Positions 1-10,849 of a stretch of DNA of 64,000 nt are shown piece after piece. The position numbers and the translations under genes were made by a program. The DNA comes from Muscardinus avellanarius (Eukaryota > Chordata > Mammalia > Rodentia > Gliridae): NCBI GenBank assembly GCA_963383645.1, contig OY726560.1:63753058-63817057 (forward strand), in the 5' to 3' direction. The notes under the pieces are model-generated. The model was not told the DNA's origin. It saw nothing but the letters and a program-made list of their open reading frames with translations, and searched no databases. Numbering within the stretch: the stretch's first letter is position 1; every line of letters starts with the position of its first letter.

Positions 1-300
1 GCTTTCCATATGAATTTTAGGACATAGTTTCTACCTCTATGAAGAGTGACATTGGTATTTTAGTAGGGATTGAATTGAATCTGTAGATTGCTTTTGGTAG
101 AATGGCCATTTTGATAATGTATATTCTGCCTTTCTAACATGGGAGGTCTTTCCATCTTCTAAGATTTTCAGTTTCTTTCTTTGGAGTTTTGTGATTTTCT
201 TTGTACAGGTCTTTCCCCTTCTTAGTTGTAGTTATTCTTAGTTTTTTGTTGTTGTTTTGTTTGAGGCTATTGTAAATGGAATTGTTTTTCAGACTTTTTA
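1..300 (-). mobile_element. L1 ORF2 fragment (middle of ORF2)
   Basis: Read on the minus strand this resembles the ORF2 region after the reverse-transcriptase core. The same stretch recurs diverged at 57040-57200, where it is continuous with a recognisable RT domain. It is cut by the window edge and carries no open frame. Its lower-coordinate boundary is unknown. Confidence 0.65.
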
Positions 301-353
301 GTGGCTTTATAATTGGTTATTTGGAAAATGAAACATTCTTTTTGTGTGTGTGT

Positions 354-557
354 GGTACTGGGGGTAAAATCTAGGGGTTTTTCTACCTCTGGGCTATACT
401 CCCAGACCTATTTTTTTTATACTTTATTTGGAAACAGGGTCTCACTAAGTTGCTGATATCTCAGTCAGCAGCTGAGGTTGGCTTCGAACCTGTGCGATCC
501 TCCTGTCTCAGCCTCCCAAGCGCTGGGATTACAAGTGTGCGCCACCACACCTGGCTC
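354..557 (-). mobile_element. B1-dID SINE
   Basis: Complete dimer in reverse orientation: the ID-like half (tactggg... ctcccagacc) precedes the TTTATTTGGAAACAGGGTCTCAC linker-side motif and the B1 half ending in CACCACACCTGGCT. Confidence 0.85.
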
Positions 558-647
558 CCTGAAACATTCTTAAACCACTGTTTTTCTAAGTGATTTTTCT
601 GGAAATGTTTGGTCCATAAAAGGTTTCTTGGTGTTCTGCTTAAAACA

Positions 648-957
648 AGCTGGGCATGGTGATGCATGCCTGTAATCCTGGTACTTGGGAGGCTAACATG
701 GCAAGATTGCAAGTTCAAGGCCAGCCTCAACAATATTTGGTGGGGGGGGGGTACTGGGAATTGAACCCAAAGGTGGTCTACCCCTGAACTACATCCCCAG
801 ATTTAAAAAAAAAAAAAAAATTTCCCCTTATTTGGAAATAGGCTCTTACTAGCTTTCTGAGATCCTCAAAATTGCTGAGGCTGTCATTGAACCTGTAATC
901 TTCCAGTCTCGCCGTCCCAAGTATTAAGATTACAAACTTGTGCCACAATGTCTGGCT
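648..957. mobile_element. B1 monomer (+) abutting B1-dID SINE (-)
   Basis: A forward B1-like left monomer (648-735) stops at about 735. A reverse B1-dID SINE follows at once (741-957) with an internal poly-T/A stretch. The arrangement suggests insertion into, or truncation of, the first element. Confidence 0.75.
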
Positions 958-1046
958 CAGCTTCAGCAATTTAGTTAGACCCTCTAAAGATGGTCCAGAA
1001 CTCAAGTTGGTCCATCAACTCAAGATGGACCAGACTGCCAACTGCC

Positions 1047-1304
1047 AAGTATGGTGGCACACGCTTGTAATCACAGTACTTGGGAGGCTGAGACAGGAGG
1101 ATTGTGCAGGTTTGAAGCCAGCCTCAGTGTGGTGATGCACACTTGTAATCCCAATACTTAGAAGACTGAAACAGGACAATCACAGATTCATGGCCAGTCT
1201 CAGTAACTTAGGCCCTTTACAACTTAGTGAGACCTTGTTTCAAAATAAAAACCAGGGCTGAGCGTGTAGCTCAGAGGTAGAATGCCCTTGTATTCAATTC
1301 CTAG
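1047..1304 (+). mobile_element. B1 monomer plus B1-dID SINE
   Basis: Two forward units head to tail. The second is a full dimer whose ID half ends at CCTAGTAA and runs straight into a (TC)n tract, so its tail has become a microsatellite. Confidence 0.8.
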
Positions 1305-1427
<123 letters not shown>

Positions 1428-1453
1428 CTAACACCACCACCACCACCATCACC

Positions 1454-1645
1454 CCGCTGGTGGTATAGCTTAGAGGTAGAACAACCCTGGGTTCAATCCC
1501 CAGTTGGGCAAAAATAAATAAATTAACTAATCAATTAATAACAAGGTGAGCATGGAGGCACATTCTTATAATACCAGTACGTGAGAAGCTGAGATGAGGA
1601 TTGCAGGTTCAAAGCCAACATACACAGTAACCTATCCAGTGACAC
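1454..1645 (+). mobile_element. ID-type half element and B1 monomer
   Basis: The ID half at 1454-1513 has a clear B-box-like GGGTTCAATCCCC. A forward B1 monomer at 1544-1645 is interrupted by the pyrimidine microsatellite downstream. Confidence 0.65.
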
Positions 1646-1651
1646 ACATAC

Positions 1652-1689
1652 CCCCCTCCCTCCCTCCCTCCCTCCCTCCCTCCCTCCCT

Positions 1690-1778
<89 letters not shown>
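1652..1778. repeat. (CCCT)n-(CT)n-(CA)n compound microsatellite
   Basis: Three consecutive simple-sequence blocks. The 'proteins' read through this block are low complexity and not genes. Confidence 0.95.
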
Positions 1779-1779
<1 letters not shown>

Positions 1780-1908
1780 AAAAATCAAACAACCTTCCCA
1801 GGTCTAAGCATAGGAAATAATGGGTAAAGTTGTATAAAATGTGCAGAAAAATTTACATCTTAGATGATATAAGGTATCTAATATTAACATTACTTTTTTC
1901 TTTTTGGT

Positions 1909-2297
1909 GTGGTACTAGGAATCAAATCCAGGGGTCTCTAGCACTGAACTAAATCTCTAGCCCTTTTTAAAATTTTATTTTGAGCCGGGCGTGGTGGCAC
2001 ACGCTTGTAATCCCCGCGCTTGGGAGGCAGAGACAGGAGGATCGCGCAGGTTCGAAGCCAGCCGCGCGCGCTGGCTTAGGAGACCCTGTTTCCAAATATA
2101 AAATGTAAAAAGAGGTCTGGGAGTGTAGCCCGGAGGTAGAAGGGCTTCCAGGAACCCCAGTACCACCAAAAATAAATAAATAAATAAAATTTTATTTTGA
2201 GATAGTCTCACTAAATTGCCCATGCTGGCCTCAAATTTAAGATCCTTCTGATTGAGGCTCCTGAGTTGCTGGGATTGCAGGTGTATGCCTGTAAAAC
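1909..2297 (-). mobile_element. Older B1-dID SINE, split by a younger SINE
   Basis: The reverse element runs 1909-1983, is interrupted by the forward SINE at 1984-2185, and resumes at about 2200. The 15-bp sequence AAAATTTTATTTTGA lies on both sides of the insert (1969-1983 and 2186-2200). Confidence 0.85.
1984..2185 (+). mobile_element. Young CpG-rich B1-dID SINE (variant right half) with 15-bp TSD
   Basis: The insert has an intact B1 promoter region, including GGTTCGAAGCC, and retains many CpGs. The right half reads TGTAGCCCGGAGG then TTCCAGGAACCCC, where the common subfamily has GGGTTCAATCCCC. Perfect target-site duplications and an A-rich (AAAT)n tail mark a recent retroposition. Confidence 0.95.
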
Positions 2298-2349
2298 ACA
2301 CACATTTTTCTTTTCTTTTTTTATTTTTATTTTTATGTGTGTGTGTGTG

Positions 2350-2510
2350 TGTTACTGGGATTGAACCCAGGGGCATTCTACCTCCAAGCTATACTCCCAG
2401 CCCTATTTTTTTATTCTTTATTTTGAAACAGGGCCTCATTAAGTAGCTGAGGCTGGGCTGGCTGTGAACCTGCAATCCTCCTTTCTCAGCTTCCCAAGTA
2501 CTAGGATCAC
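2350..2510 (-). mobile_element. B1-dID SINE with (TG)n at its tail
   Basis: Reverse dimer. The + strand TG run just before 2350 corresponds to a CA run at the element's 3' tail. Confidence 0.8.
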
Positions 2511-2867
2511 TCACACATTTTAAACTTTTATGTGTAGAGCAGGTTGCAGTTACAAGGGCTTCTGTGATGTTATAATGCTTAATGACCATAGATAGGTGAG
2601 GTGGCAGCCATAGAATTTAATAAGAAACATTATTAAGAAGTGATCAGGATACCTGCACAAAATTCTTATGTGCCTTAGAATTGCTAGCTCTTCTTTATAT
2701 TTCTATGTAATGATTTACTATTGAAAAGTAGAGAATGACTGTGTTCTCTATACCTTTTATGCTGTACCTCTCACCTTCCAGTTGTCTGTCACTAGCACTT
2801 CTTGCATACTTGGTGCAAGAATAATCATTTCAGTTACTGATAATTTGTATTTTAATGGAATCATTGA

Positions 2868-3203
2868 GCATGGAGTGGTGGTACATGCCTGTAACCCCAG
2901 TACTTGGGTGGCTGAGACCAGAGGATTTAAGGTCAAGGGCACCCTCAGTAATTTAGCAAGACTCTCAGCAACCTAGTGAGATGCTGTTACAAGATAAAAA
3001 AAAGGCATAATGGCACACACCTGCAATCCCAGTACCTGGGAGACAGGAGGATTGAAGGTTCAAGAACAGCCTTGGCAATATTGTGAGACTCTGAGCAACC
3101 TAGTGAGACCCTATTTCAAAACAAACAAACAAAAAAGAAAAAACAGGCTGGGGGTATAGCTCTGAGGTAGAATGTCTCTGGGTTCAATCTCTATGCCACA
3201 GAT
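2868..3203 (+). mobile_element. Two forward B1-dID SINEs in tandem
   Basis: The first (2868-3000) lacks its right half. The second (3003-3203) is a full dimer running into (CA)n at 3209-3240. Confidence 0.8.
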
Positions 3204-3243
<40 letters not shown>

Positions 3244-3359
3244 TAGCGCAAATGCAGAATGCCCCTGAGTTCAGTCCTCACTATTCTCCGTACACACAGA
3301 ACCATTGCATAATATGTTTAACCATAATGATAATCTGGAAGTTGGAATTTCTGTGAAGT

Positions 3360-3450
3360 ATGATAAAATTTAACAAACATTTATTACGTATCTGATGTAT
3401 TTACTGCGCTAAGTGCTAGGTTATAAAATCAAAGAGCAAATAAATAGGCA
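3360..3450 (-). mobile_element. L2-like LINE remnant
   Basis: The antisense of the familiar L2 3' end is recognisable: AACAAACATTTATTA then GCGCTAAGTGCTAGG. It is short and diverged. The call rests on pattern memory. Confidence 0.5.
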
Positions 3451-3793
3451 TATCATTTCATAATACTAATTTTTCAGAAATTTTCTCAACAGGGCAATCT
3501 TGGGATAGCTGTTTGACATCTTGTGTGCTAAAAAAAATTAAGTCTGAAACTGCAAAATATTTAAGAACAGGGAATTATCAAGTTGTCACAGTAATTCTGA
3601 AAGTAGACCAAATGGAGGTTAATTGGATAAAGGTATCTGCCATATGATCTATAAACCATTCCTCCATAGCTTTGACATGTTTCCACGTCTTTGGAGAAAC
3701 TCACATATTTCTTGTGCCTCGGTAACATCCAATTTTCAAAAGAAATCTCTTTTATAATGTATGTTCATTGTTGTTGGCATCACTTTTTTTTTT

Positions 3794-3977
3794 GATACTG
3801 AGAATTGAATCCCAGGGGCACTCTACCTCTGAGCTATATAACTTCAGCCCTTTTTATTCTTATTTTGGAACAAAATCTCACTAAGTTGTTGAGATTGGCC
3901 TTGAACCTGAGATCCTTCTGTCTCAGCCTCCCAAAGTCCCAGGATTACAGGCGTAAGCCACTGTGTCCACCAGGCCT
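3794..3977 (-). mobile_element. B1-dID SINE
   Basis: Reverse dimer with a poly-T start and a diverged B1 half ending in CCACCAGGCC. The rest of 3450-4470 is unique AT-rich intron with nothing recognisable. Confidence 0.8.
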
Positions 3978-4477
3978 CATTGTTTCTGATGTTCCTTTGC
4001 AGAACTGCTATGTTTCTAATATTGTTCTAGTCAGGGCATATGAATAACAGAAAAGCCAGCGTATAATAAAAGTGCTGATGTATTTTTTTTCTCTTACATA
4101 CTGCTTAGAAACTGAATCTTAATGGTTTGTTCTTAATGATATTATATTAAAGTAGTAAGCCTTTGTGAAAATTTTCAAGTTGCTGTAATTCCTCAGAAAA
4201 CCTTAATTAAGTAGACTTTCCTGTTTTAATTAGTTTTCAGAAGTAATTATTAAATTACTTGTAGAGTGGTAAGCTGTAAAAAATTTGCTTCATATATCTT
4301 ATCTGGTTGATACTCATTATCCAGTGATCACCACTAGAACCTAAACCAGACCACCTACATGTACCCTTATTTTCTCTTATGAAGCAGTTTAGGCATCAGG
4401 AGCTTACATGTCCAGAATATATTTATAGTTCTTATTCTTTAATTTATGCTCTGTTTATATAATTTTTTATGGATTTT

Positions 4478-4638
4478 TTGGTACTGGGGAAGTGGGGATG
4501 GAACACAAGGGCCTCTGGTCCTGTTTTATTTCTTATTTTGAAATCTTACTAAGTGTCTGAGGCTGTCCTCAAACCTGCCATTATCGTTTCTAAACCTTCC
4601 AAATCCTGGGAGAACAGGCGTGCACCACCATGCCCACT
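4478..4638 (-). mobile_element. Old, shortened B1-dID SINE
   Basis: Reverse dimer with small deletions. It lies about 110 bp upstream of the UBE2W exon. Confidence 0.7.
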
Positions 4639-4746
4639 TCTCAGGGTTTTTGATACTTTTTCTTAAGCTTTTATAAAACTATCTCCCATGTAGTTATTTG
4701 AATAAGTTTTAGAACTTATCTATTTAAACTCTTTTTTTCTTTCCAG

Positions 4747-4822
4747 AGACGACCACCAGATAATTCTTTTTATGTGAGAACATGTAACAAGAATCCAAAG
4801 AAAACAAAATGGTGGTATCATG
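4747..4822 (+). CDS. UBE2W: UBE2W penultimate coding exon (ubiquitin-conjugating enzyme E2 W, C-terminal part)
   Basis: This 76-bp exon starts after a pyrimidine tract ending in TTTCCAG and stops before GTAAGC, so both splice sites are canonical. It encodes 25 residues beginning RRPPDNSFYVRTCNKNPKK and ending WWYH, plus one base (phase 1) that completes the next codon at 16506. I recognise this as the C-terminal part of UBE2W, an E2 that attaches ubiquitin to the alpha-amino group of substrate N-termini and works with RING and U-box E3 ligases. The catalytic cysteine and the UBC core lie in upstream exons outside the window. Frame and splice sites are undamaged, which argues for a live gene and not a retrocopy. 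The identification is from memory of the UBE2W C-terminus; an alignment would settle it. Confidence 0.93.
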
Positions 4823-4967
4823 GTAAGCAATTGTAATTGCAATTACTTTTTAGAATTTTGGTTTGAGAGATTATATATGTTTGCTAAGACTTGGGAAAAT
4901 GAAGGGAAGATATACTTGATGTTACATTTATGTAACATGGAGAATGGTTTTTTAAAATATTACAAGG

Positions 4968-5168
4968 TTAGACATGATGGCCTGCACTTGTAATCCCAGT
5001 GCTTGGGAAGTGGAGATGGGAGAATTACAGGTTCAAAGCCAGCTTCAGTGATTTAGCAAGGCCCTTAGCAACTTAGCAAGACTCGGTTTCCAAATAAAAA
5101 TAAAATAGGGCTGGGGTGCGGTGTAGCTCAGAGATAGATTGCCCTGGGTTCAATCCCCAGCACCATTT

Positions 5169-5190
<22 letters not shown>
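4968..5190 (+). mobile_element. B1-dID SINE
   Basis: Forward dimer with a long A tail that grades into an (AT)n run (5186-5209). Confidence 0.85.
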
Positions 5191-5207
<17 letters not shown>

Positions 5208-5341
5208 TGTAGTGGGGGGGAAATGCCATTATTAAGATCCATAGAAATATCAAAACCTGGGGATAATGTTAATGAAAAATATATAAGACTTAAAAAAGAA
5301 ACAAATGACAAAATTTTGAGAACTGTTAAAAAAGTAGATAA

Positions 5342-5550
5342 AACCAGGCATGGTGGCACAAGCTTGTAATCCTAGTACTTGCGAAGCTGAGACTGGAGGA
5401 TCCGGGTTCATGGACAGCCTCAGCTACTTAGTGAGGCCCTCTGCAACTTAGTGAAGCCCTGTTTCAAAATAAAGAATAAAATAGGGTTGAGGGTGTAGCT
5501 CAGAGGTAGAATACCCCTGAGTTCCATCCCCAGTGCCACAAAAAAAAAGT
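5342..5550 (+). mobile_element. B1-dID SINE
   Basis: Complete forward dimer: B1 half, AAATAAAGAATAAAATAGGG linker, ID half ending CATCCCCAGTGCCAC, then an A tail. Confidence 0.9.
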
Positions 5551-5584
5551 AGATAAGAAAATACATTTTTTGTGTGTGTGTATG

Positions 5585-5779
5585 TGGTATTAGGGATTGA
5601 ACCCAGGGGCATTCTACCTCCAAACTATACCTCTAGCCCTATTCTATTCTTTTATCTTGAAACAGGGTCTCACTAATTGCAGATGGCTTCACTAAGTTGT
5701 GGAGGCTGGCTGTGAACCTGCGATCCCCGTCTCAGTCTCCCAAGTACTGGGATTACAAATGTGCACTGCCACACCTGGC
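5585..5779 (-). mobile_element. B1-dID SINE
   Basis: Complete reverse dimer. A (TG)n tract (5779-5838) separates it from the next, forward, SINE. Confidence 0.88.
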
Positions 5780-5799
5780 GTGTGTGTGTGTTGTGTGTG

Positions 5800-5840
<41 letters not shown>

Positions 5841-5844
5841 TTCA

Positions 5845-6050
5845 AGCCAGGCATGGTGACACACACTTGTAATCCAATACTTGGGAGACTGAGACAGAGG
5901 ATCGCAGGTTCGCAGCCAGCCTCAGCTGCTTAGTGAGACCCTTTGCAATTTAGCCAGTCCCGGTTTCAAAATAAAGAAAAAATAGAGCTCCCCAGCCCTA
6001 TGTAGCTTTGGATAGAATATCCCTGGATTCATTCCCCAGTACCACAAAAA
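5845..6050 (+). mobile_element. B1-dID SINE
   Basis: Forward dimer with an internally altered right half (GAGCTCCCCAGCCCTATGTAGC). Confidence 0.8.
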
Positions 6051-6419
6051 TTAATAAATGAATAAAGGTAAAATAATTTTTTTTTAATTGGTGCACTGTA
6101 TTCATACATCATAATGGGATACAAACTTTTGTAGACATACATGCACACATCACCCAGTCAGCCCCCACGCGATCCCCACCCCATTCTCTCCCCATCCCTC
6201 CTTCCCATGCTTGGCTTAGTGGTTGACATCTAGTATTATAGCAATTTATCCAAAATTAAAAATGATAATCTCACATAACAGTTTCATTTGTCTGTTACCA
6301 AGCTTTTGATGATTTAAAGATAACATTTCAATATTTCTTTTTGCTTTCTTTCTTACCAGAGAATATTTTTTTTCTATTTTTTTAGGTGAAACTATCATAT
6401 ATTTATATATTTATTTTTC

Positions 6420-7140
6420 AGAAAAAAATCTATCCTAATATGGAATATGGATTCTAGATACCCAAACGATCTTGAAAAAGAACAAAGCTAGAAGATATAT
6501 ATTTTCTGATTTCAAACCATATAAAGCTACAATAATTGAAACAGTGTAATACTGTTCTAAAGGCAGATATATAAACCATTGGAGTTAAATACAAGCCTAG
6601 AGCTAAATTCTTCCCTATATTGTCAAGTTATTTTTGACAAGGTTTCCACGAACATTTGGTGGTGGAAATAATAATCTTTTAACTAAATATTGTTGAAAAA
6701 TAATAATTACATGGAAAAGAATAAAATTGGACCCTTACCTAATCCCATATACAAATATTAACTCAAAATAGATAAAAGACCTAAATATAAATCTTAAGAC
6801 TATAAACTTTTAGAAGAAAATCTGGGTCATAAAACCTCACAACATTGAAATTGGCAGTGATTTCTTGGATATGATTTCAATGGCACAGGCAACAGAAGAG
6901 TATTCAAACTCCCTAAAAAATAAAAAAATATTGTATATCCAAAGACAATGTAAACAGAGTTAAAAGTTACTAATAGAATGGGATAAAATATTTCCAAATG
7001 CTATAACTGAAGGTATATTAATATTCCAACTAGAAATCCTAAAAATTAACAACAATAAAGGCAAACAATACAATTTAGAGATAGGTAAAAGACTAACATA
7101 AATAATGAATCTCCACAGATAACCAATCTTAGTTGTCTGT
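6420..7140 (+). pseudogene. Inverted L1 ORF2 3' segment inside copy 1
   Basis: On the + strand this stretch resembles the mammalian L1 ORF2 C-terminal coding region (AAAAAGAACAAAGCTAGAAG, then TCAAACCATATAAAGC and TTAACTCAAAATAGATAAAA). ORF1 and the 3' UTR on either side read on the opposite strand. The frame has many stops. Confidence 0.8.
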
Positions 7141-7198
7141 TGGATGGAAAATCTTGTTTCTCTGGTTCTGGTGTGTGTTACCTATTTCTTCTTTGTAG

Positions 7199-8053
7199 TT
7201 AATCTTCTTTGTAGTTAATCTCTTTGAGTATTTTCTCTAGCGCTGGTTTTGAAGACATAAATTCCTTCAGTTTCTGTTTGTCATGGAAGCTTCTTATTTT
7301 TCCATCTAATTTGATAGAAAGTTTTGCTGGGTAGAAAATTTGTGGCTGGAAGTTGTTTTCTTTCAGAGTTTGGAATATGTTACTCCAAGCCCTTCTGGCT
7401 CTCATAACTTGGTTTGGGAAGTCTGGAGTGTTTCTAATTGGTTTGCCTCTGAATGTCACTTGGCCCTGTTTTTGTTGCCTTTAAGATTCTCTGCTTGGCT
7501 TTCACATTGGTCATTTTGACAATTATGTGGCGTGGGGATCCTCTTCTCTGATCCTGTCTAAAGGGAGTTCTATAAGTTTCCTGGATCTGTCTATCAACCT
7601 CTTGCCCTATGTTTGGAAAATTTTTTGCTATTACTTCCTTGAAGAGATTGTTGATCCCTTTGGTTTCACTTTCTTTTCCCTCCTCTATTCCAATTATTCT
7701 TAGGTTAGCTCTCAAAATGGGCCCATATTTCTTCAATGTCAGATTCCTGCTGTTGGATATTTTTTTCTAGATTAGAAACTATGCGTTCATTTTTGGAATG
7801 ATCATCTTCTAAGAGCAAGATTCTGTTCTCCATGTGGTTGGTTGTTTGTGCTTTGAATTGAGGCCTTTACTTCATTAATTGCATCCTTTATCTCTTTTTG
7901 GCTCTCTCTGAGTTCTTTTCGAAACACCTCTATTATTTCTACAGTTATTTTCCTGATTTGATCTTCTAGAAATCTCTGATTTTCTGTTTTATCGGGTTCT
8001 GATGTTGTGGGGTTGTGGGCATTCATTGCTCCAGTGTTATTCCTCTTTCCCAT
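7199..8053 (-). pseudogene. L1 ORF1 remnant in copy 1
   Basis: The start MGKRNNTG at 8053 is preserved, as are coiled-coil and RNA-binding segments, but the frame is broken: parts are read in three frames (8053-7802, 7736-7434, 7459-7199). Copy 3 shows the uninterrupted order. A small tandem duplication of the TTCTTTGTAGTTAATC motif near 7187-7218 also alters the C-terminus. Confidence 0.85.
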
Positions 8054-8793
8054 GATTTCGGAAGTTTGTGCCTTCTCTGGGTTCTTCCCTGGGTCACTAC
8101 GGCTTCACTTAAGGTGCTCTGGATCTCGAGTCTGTAGTATCTCAGACCCCACTACTCCTTTACTGGGTTGTATCACAGAGTCTCCGACCCAGGGAGTCGA
8201 TAGAGGCTGCTTTAAACTATGGGGGGTGCCAGGTTGCATGTTCTCCTGTGGTGTGATATCTCTGCCACCGCCACTCCCCCACTGGGTCAAGTCCCAGGGA
8301 GTACAGTACTGGGATTTCTCTGTGGCTCGCAATTTGACTCACTGTTCTTGAGTTTGCAGTTGTAGCTGTACTGGACTCGGTGAATTCGCTGTGCTGCTAC
8401 CGCCGATGGCAATATGGCGCCGCTGCTACGCCCTCGGCCGTGAGGCTGGCTTATTTCTTCTTGGTTTTGAGTTCCACTCTGAGTCCCTGCAGCGTGTGCT
8501 GAGCTCAGCCACTGGGAGCTTTAGATGCTCCCTGCGCTGAAAAATCCCGCCTGGCTGTTCCGCAGCGGCTCACCTCGGCTTGCTGTAGCCGTCCGGTGAA
8601 CTCGCCGCTGCCGCCGGCAGTATGGCGCTGCTGCCACGTCCTCGGGCGTGAGGCCGGTGTATCTCCTCTGTGGCTCTGAGCTCTGTTCTCAGTCCGCTTT
8701 CTCTCTGGAGCCTGGCGATTTTTTTGTTTCTCTGGTGATGGTGTTTTCTGGCTATGAAAGGCGCTGATTTTGTGGTAATGGAGATTGGTTGTT

Positions 8794-8815
8794 AGCGGGG
8801 CTCTTAAGCCCCGCT
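8794..8815. repeat. Perfect 9-bp-stem hairpin near the 5' end of the L1 5'UTR
   Basis: AGCGGGGCT, loop CTTA, AGCCCCGCT. It lies about 30 nt inside the element's 5' end and is identical in copy 3 (56417-56438). Confidence 0.85.
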
Positions 8816-9006
8816 TTTCTCGGTCGCCAACTTCCCGGAAGTCTCTAAAATATTATTTTAATTAAACTGTATAGAATGATAGGAGTATGTGTTTGAAAAG
8901 TTTGGAAAAAATAGTAAGAAAAGTTTGAATAAATATATTACCGTGAGAATAAATCATGTAGTAAAATTACTCTAAGTCCTATTGTGTATGAGATTTGGTG
9001 CACATT

Positions 9007-9045
9007 ATACTACACTTGATCTTAGCCAAAAGGCAGAGAAGCGAT
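9007..9045 (-). pseudogene. U2 snRNA 5' fragment (nt 1-39) retrocopy
   Basis: The reverse complement starts ATCGCTTCTC and continues GCCTTTTGGCTAAGATCAAG to GTAGTAT, the first 39 nt of U2, with one visible change (G to T after CTTCTC). Flanks GGTGCACATTATA (8997-9009) and GGTAAACACATTATA (9046-9060) share CACATTATA, consistent with a target duplication. There is no poly-A tail. Known 3'-truncated snRNA pseudogenes look like this. Confidence 0.88.
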
Positions 9046-9230
9046 GGTAAACACATTATAAATTAAGAAGAAAAAAGATTATTTAGTAACGATCTTATGA
9101 AATTGGTAATTGTTAATCATTTGGGAAATACATTTTTTACATATTTATCATATATAGACTATTTCCTATAGATCAAGGTTTTTTGGTGGTTTTTGTTGTT
9201 GTTGTTTTTGTTTGTTTATTTGTTTGTTTG

Positions 9231-9806
9231 CAGTACTGGGGATGGAACCCAGGGGCATTCTACCTGAGTGATACCCCCAGCCCTATTTTTTATTTTTTAT
9301 TTTGAAACAGTCTCACTGAGTTACAAAGGGCCTCAGTAAGTTGCTGAGGCTGTCTGTCTCAGCCTCTCAAATACTGGGATTACAGGCATGCACTACCACA
9401 CCTGGCTAGATCAAGTATTTTTTCTGAAGTACAATAAAAGAGAAGGGTTTTTGTTTGTTTGTTTTTCAGTATTGGGGATTGACCCCAGGGCATTGTGTGT
9501 TCTAGGAAAGCACTCTACCACTGAGCTACATCCCTAGCCCTTTCTGTCTTTTGTTTTGGACTAGATCTTGCTAAGCTGCCCAGGGGGGCCTTGAACTTCA
9601 ATTCCTCTTTCCTCAGCCTACTGAGTAGCTAGATTACTGGTGTTCTTCACTATATCCAACAGAGGTTAAATTTTTAAAAACTTTTTTTGGGGGGTATTAG
9701 GGATTGAGCCCAGAACTATTCCACCACTGAACTACATGCTCAGCCCTGTTTGTACTGGGCATTGAACCCAGGATCATTTTACCTCCAAAATATACCCCCC
9801 AACCCG

Positions 9807-9847
<41 letters not shown>

Positions 9848-10620
9848 GCAGACTCTTGCTAAATTGCTGAGGTTCGCCTCAAACCTGAAATCTTCTTTAC
9901 TCAACCTCCCAAGTATTGGGATCACAGATGTGTGCTATCATGCCTTGGGTTTAAAACTTTTTTCTGTTTTTGAGTGGCACTGGGAATTGAATCTAGGCAT
10001 TCTACCTCCAGGTTACACCCCCAGCATTATTTTTTATTTGTATTTGGAAACAGGGTCTTGCTAGATTGATGAGACTCACTACTTGCTGAGACTGTCCTTG
10101 AACCTGTGACACTCCTGTCTCAGCCTCCCAAGTACTGGAATTACATATATGCACCACTATGCCCAGCAAAAGCATTTTTAATTTATTTATCTATTTATTT
10201 GTTTATTTTTGGTACTGGGGATTGAACCCAGGGCCATGCTACCTCCTAGCTACAGCCTCAGTGGTTTTATTTCTCATTTGGAAACAGGGTCTTACTAGGT
10301 TGCTGAGAGCCTTATAGCCAAGACTAGCTTGGAACCTTTGAGCCTCTTGCTCAGCCTCCTAAGTACTTACATTACAAATGTGTACCACCACACCCAACCT
10401 AAAAACATACTTTTTTTTTTTTTTTTTTGCAGTAGGAGGGATTAAACCCATTTTACCTCCAAACTGCATCCCCAGCCCTATTTTTTATTCTTTATTTTGA
10501 AACAGGTTCTTACTAAGTTGCAGAGGGCCTCACTAAGTAAGCTGAGGTTTACCTCGAACCTGTAATCCTCCTGCCTCAGCCTTCCAAGTACTGAGATTAT
10601 AAATATGCACTACCACGCAG
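9231..10620 (-). mobile_element. Array of seven reverse SINEs
   Basis: Consecutive reverse elements at about 9231-9407, 9467-9661, 9693-9750 (ID half), 9752-9949, 9976-10167, 10209-10397 and 10433-10620. The one at 9467 keeps an older ID body (GGAAAGCACTCTACCACTGAGC) closer to the simple ID/BC1 form than the shortened ID half in the rest. Confidence 0.85.
9806..9848. repeat. (GTT)n microsatellite inside a SINE
   Basis: About 14 GTT units between the ID and B1 halves of a reverse SINE, at the position of its A-rich linker (AAC on the SINE strand). Confidence 0.95.
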
Positions 10621-10849
10621 TTTAAAAACATTCTTATAAAGTGTAATTCTCTCTCCTACTCTCACTCTATTGTTAAAGGGTACTATTCCTGTTTCCTTTT
10701 CTCAGTACCCAGTAGAGAAATTTCAAAGGGAGCAAGTTTTTAGGAATGTCTAATGATGACTTACACTGTTGCAGTTATTTATGAGAAGTTGCTTATCCAA
10801 AGATACTTCCATAATTTCTTACTTTCTTTTAAATAAGAAATGTGGAAAG

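Larger units (their letters stand above)
6076..8845 (-). mobile_element. Rearranged L1, copy 1: 5'UTR-ORF1-inverted ORF2 3' part-3'UTR
   Basis: Read on the minus strand the order is: 5' UTR from 8845, ORF1 from 8053, then from about 7140 down to 6420 a block that reads as L1 ORF2 only on the plus strand, then an L1 3' end (6085-6230) and a poly-A tail (poly-T at 6076-6084). Flanking TAAAATA at 6069-6075 and 8846-8852 is a possible short target duplication. ORF1 is broken here. The element lies antisense in the UBE2W intron. Copies 2-4 share its order and internal junctions. Confidence 0.9.

Noticed and set aside
6076..8845. Ordinary twin-primed L1 inversion
   Set aside because: Twin priming inverts the 5' end of the insert; here the 5' UTR and ORF1 agree in strand with the 3' end and only the middle is inverted, and the same structure recurs in other copies.
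9806..9848. Poly-leucine coding repeat
   Set aside because: A (GTT)n microsatellite within a reverse SINE.
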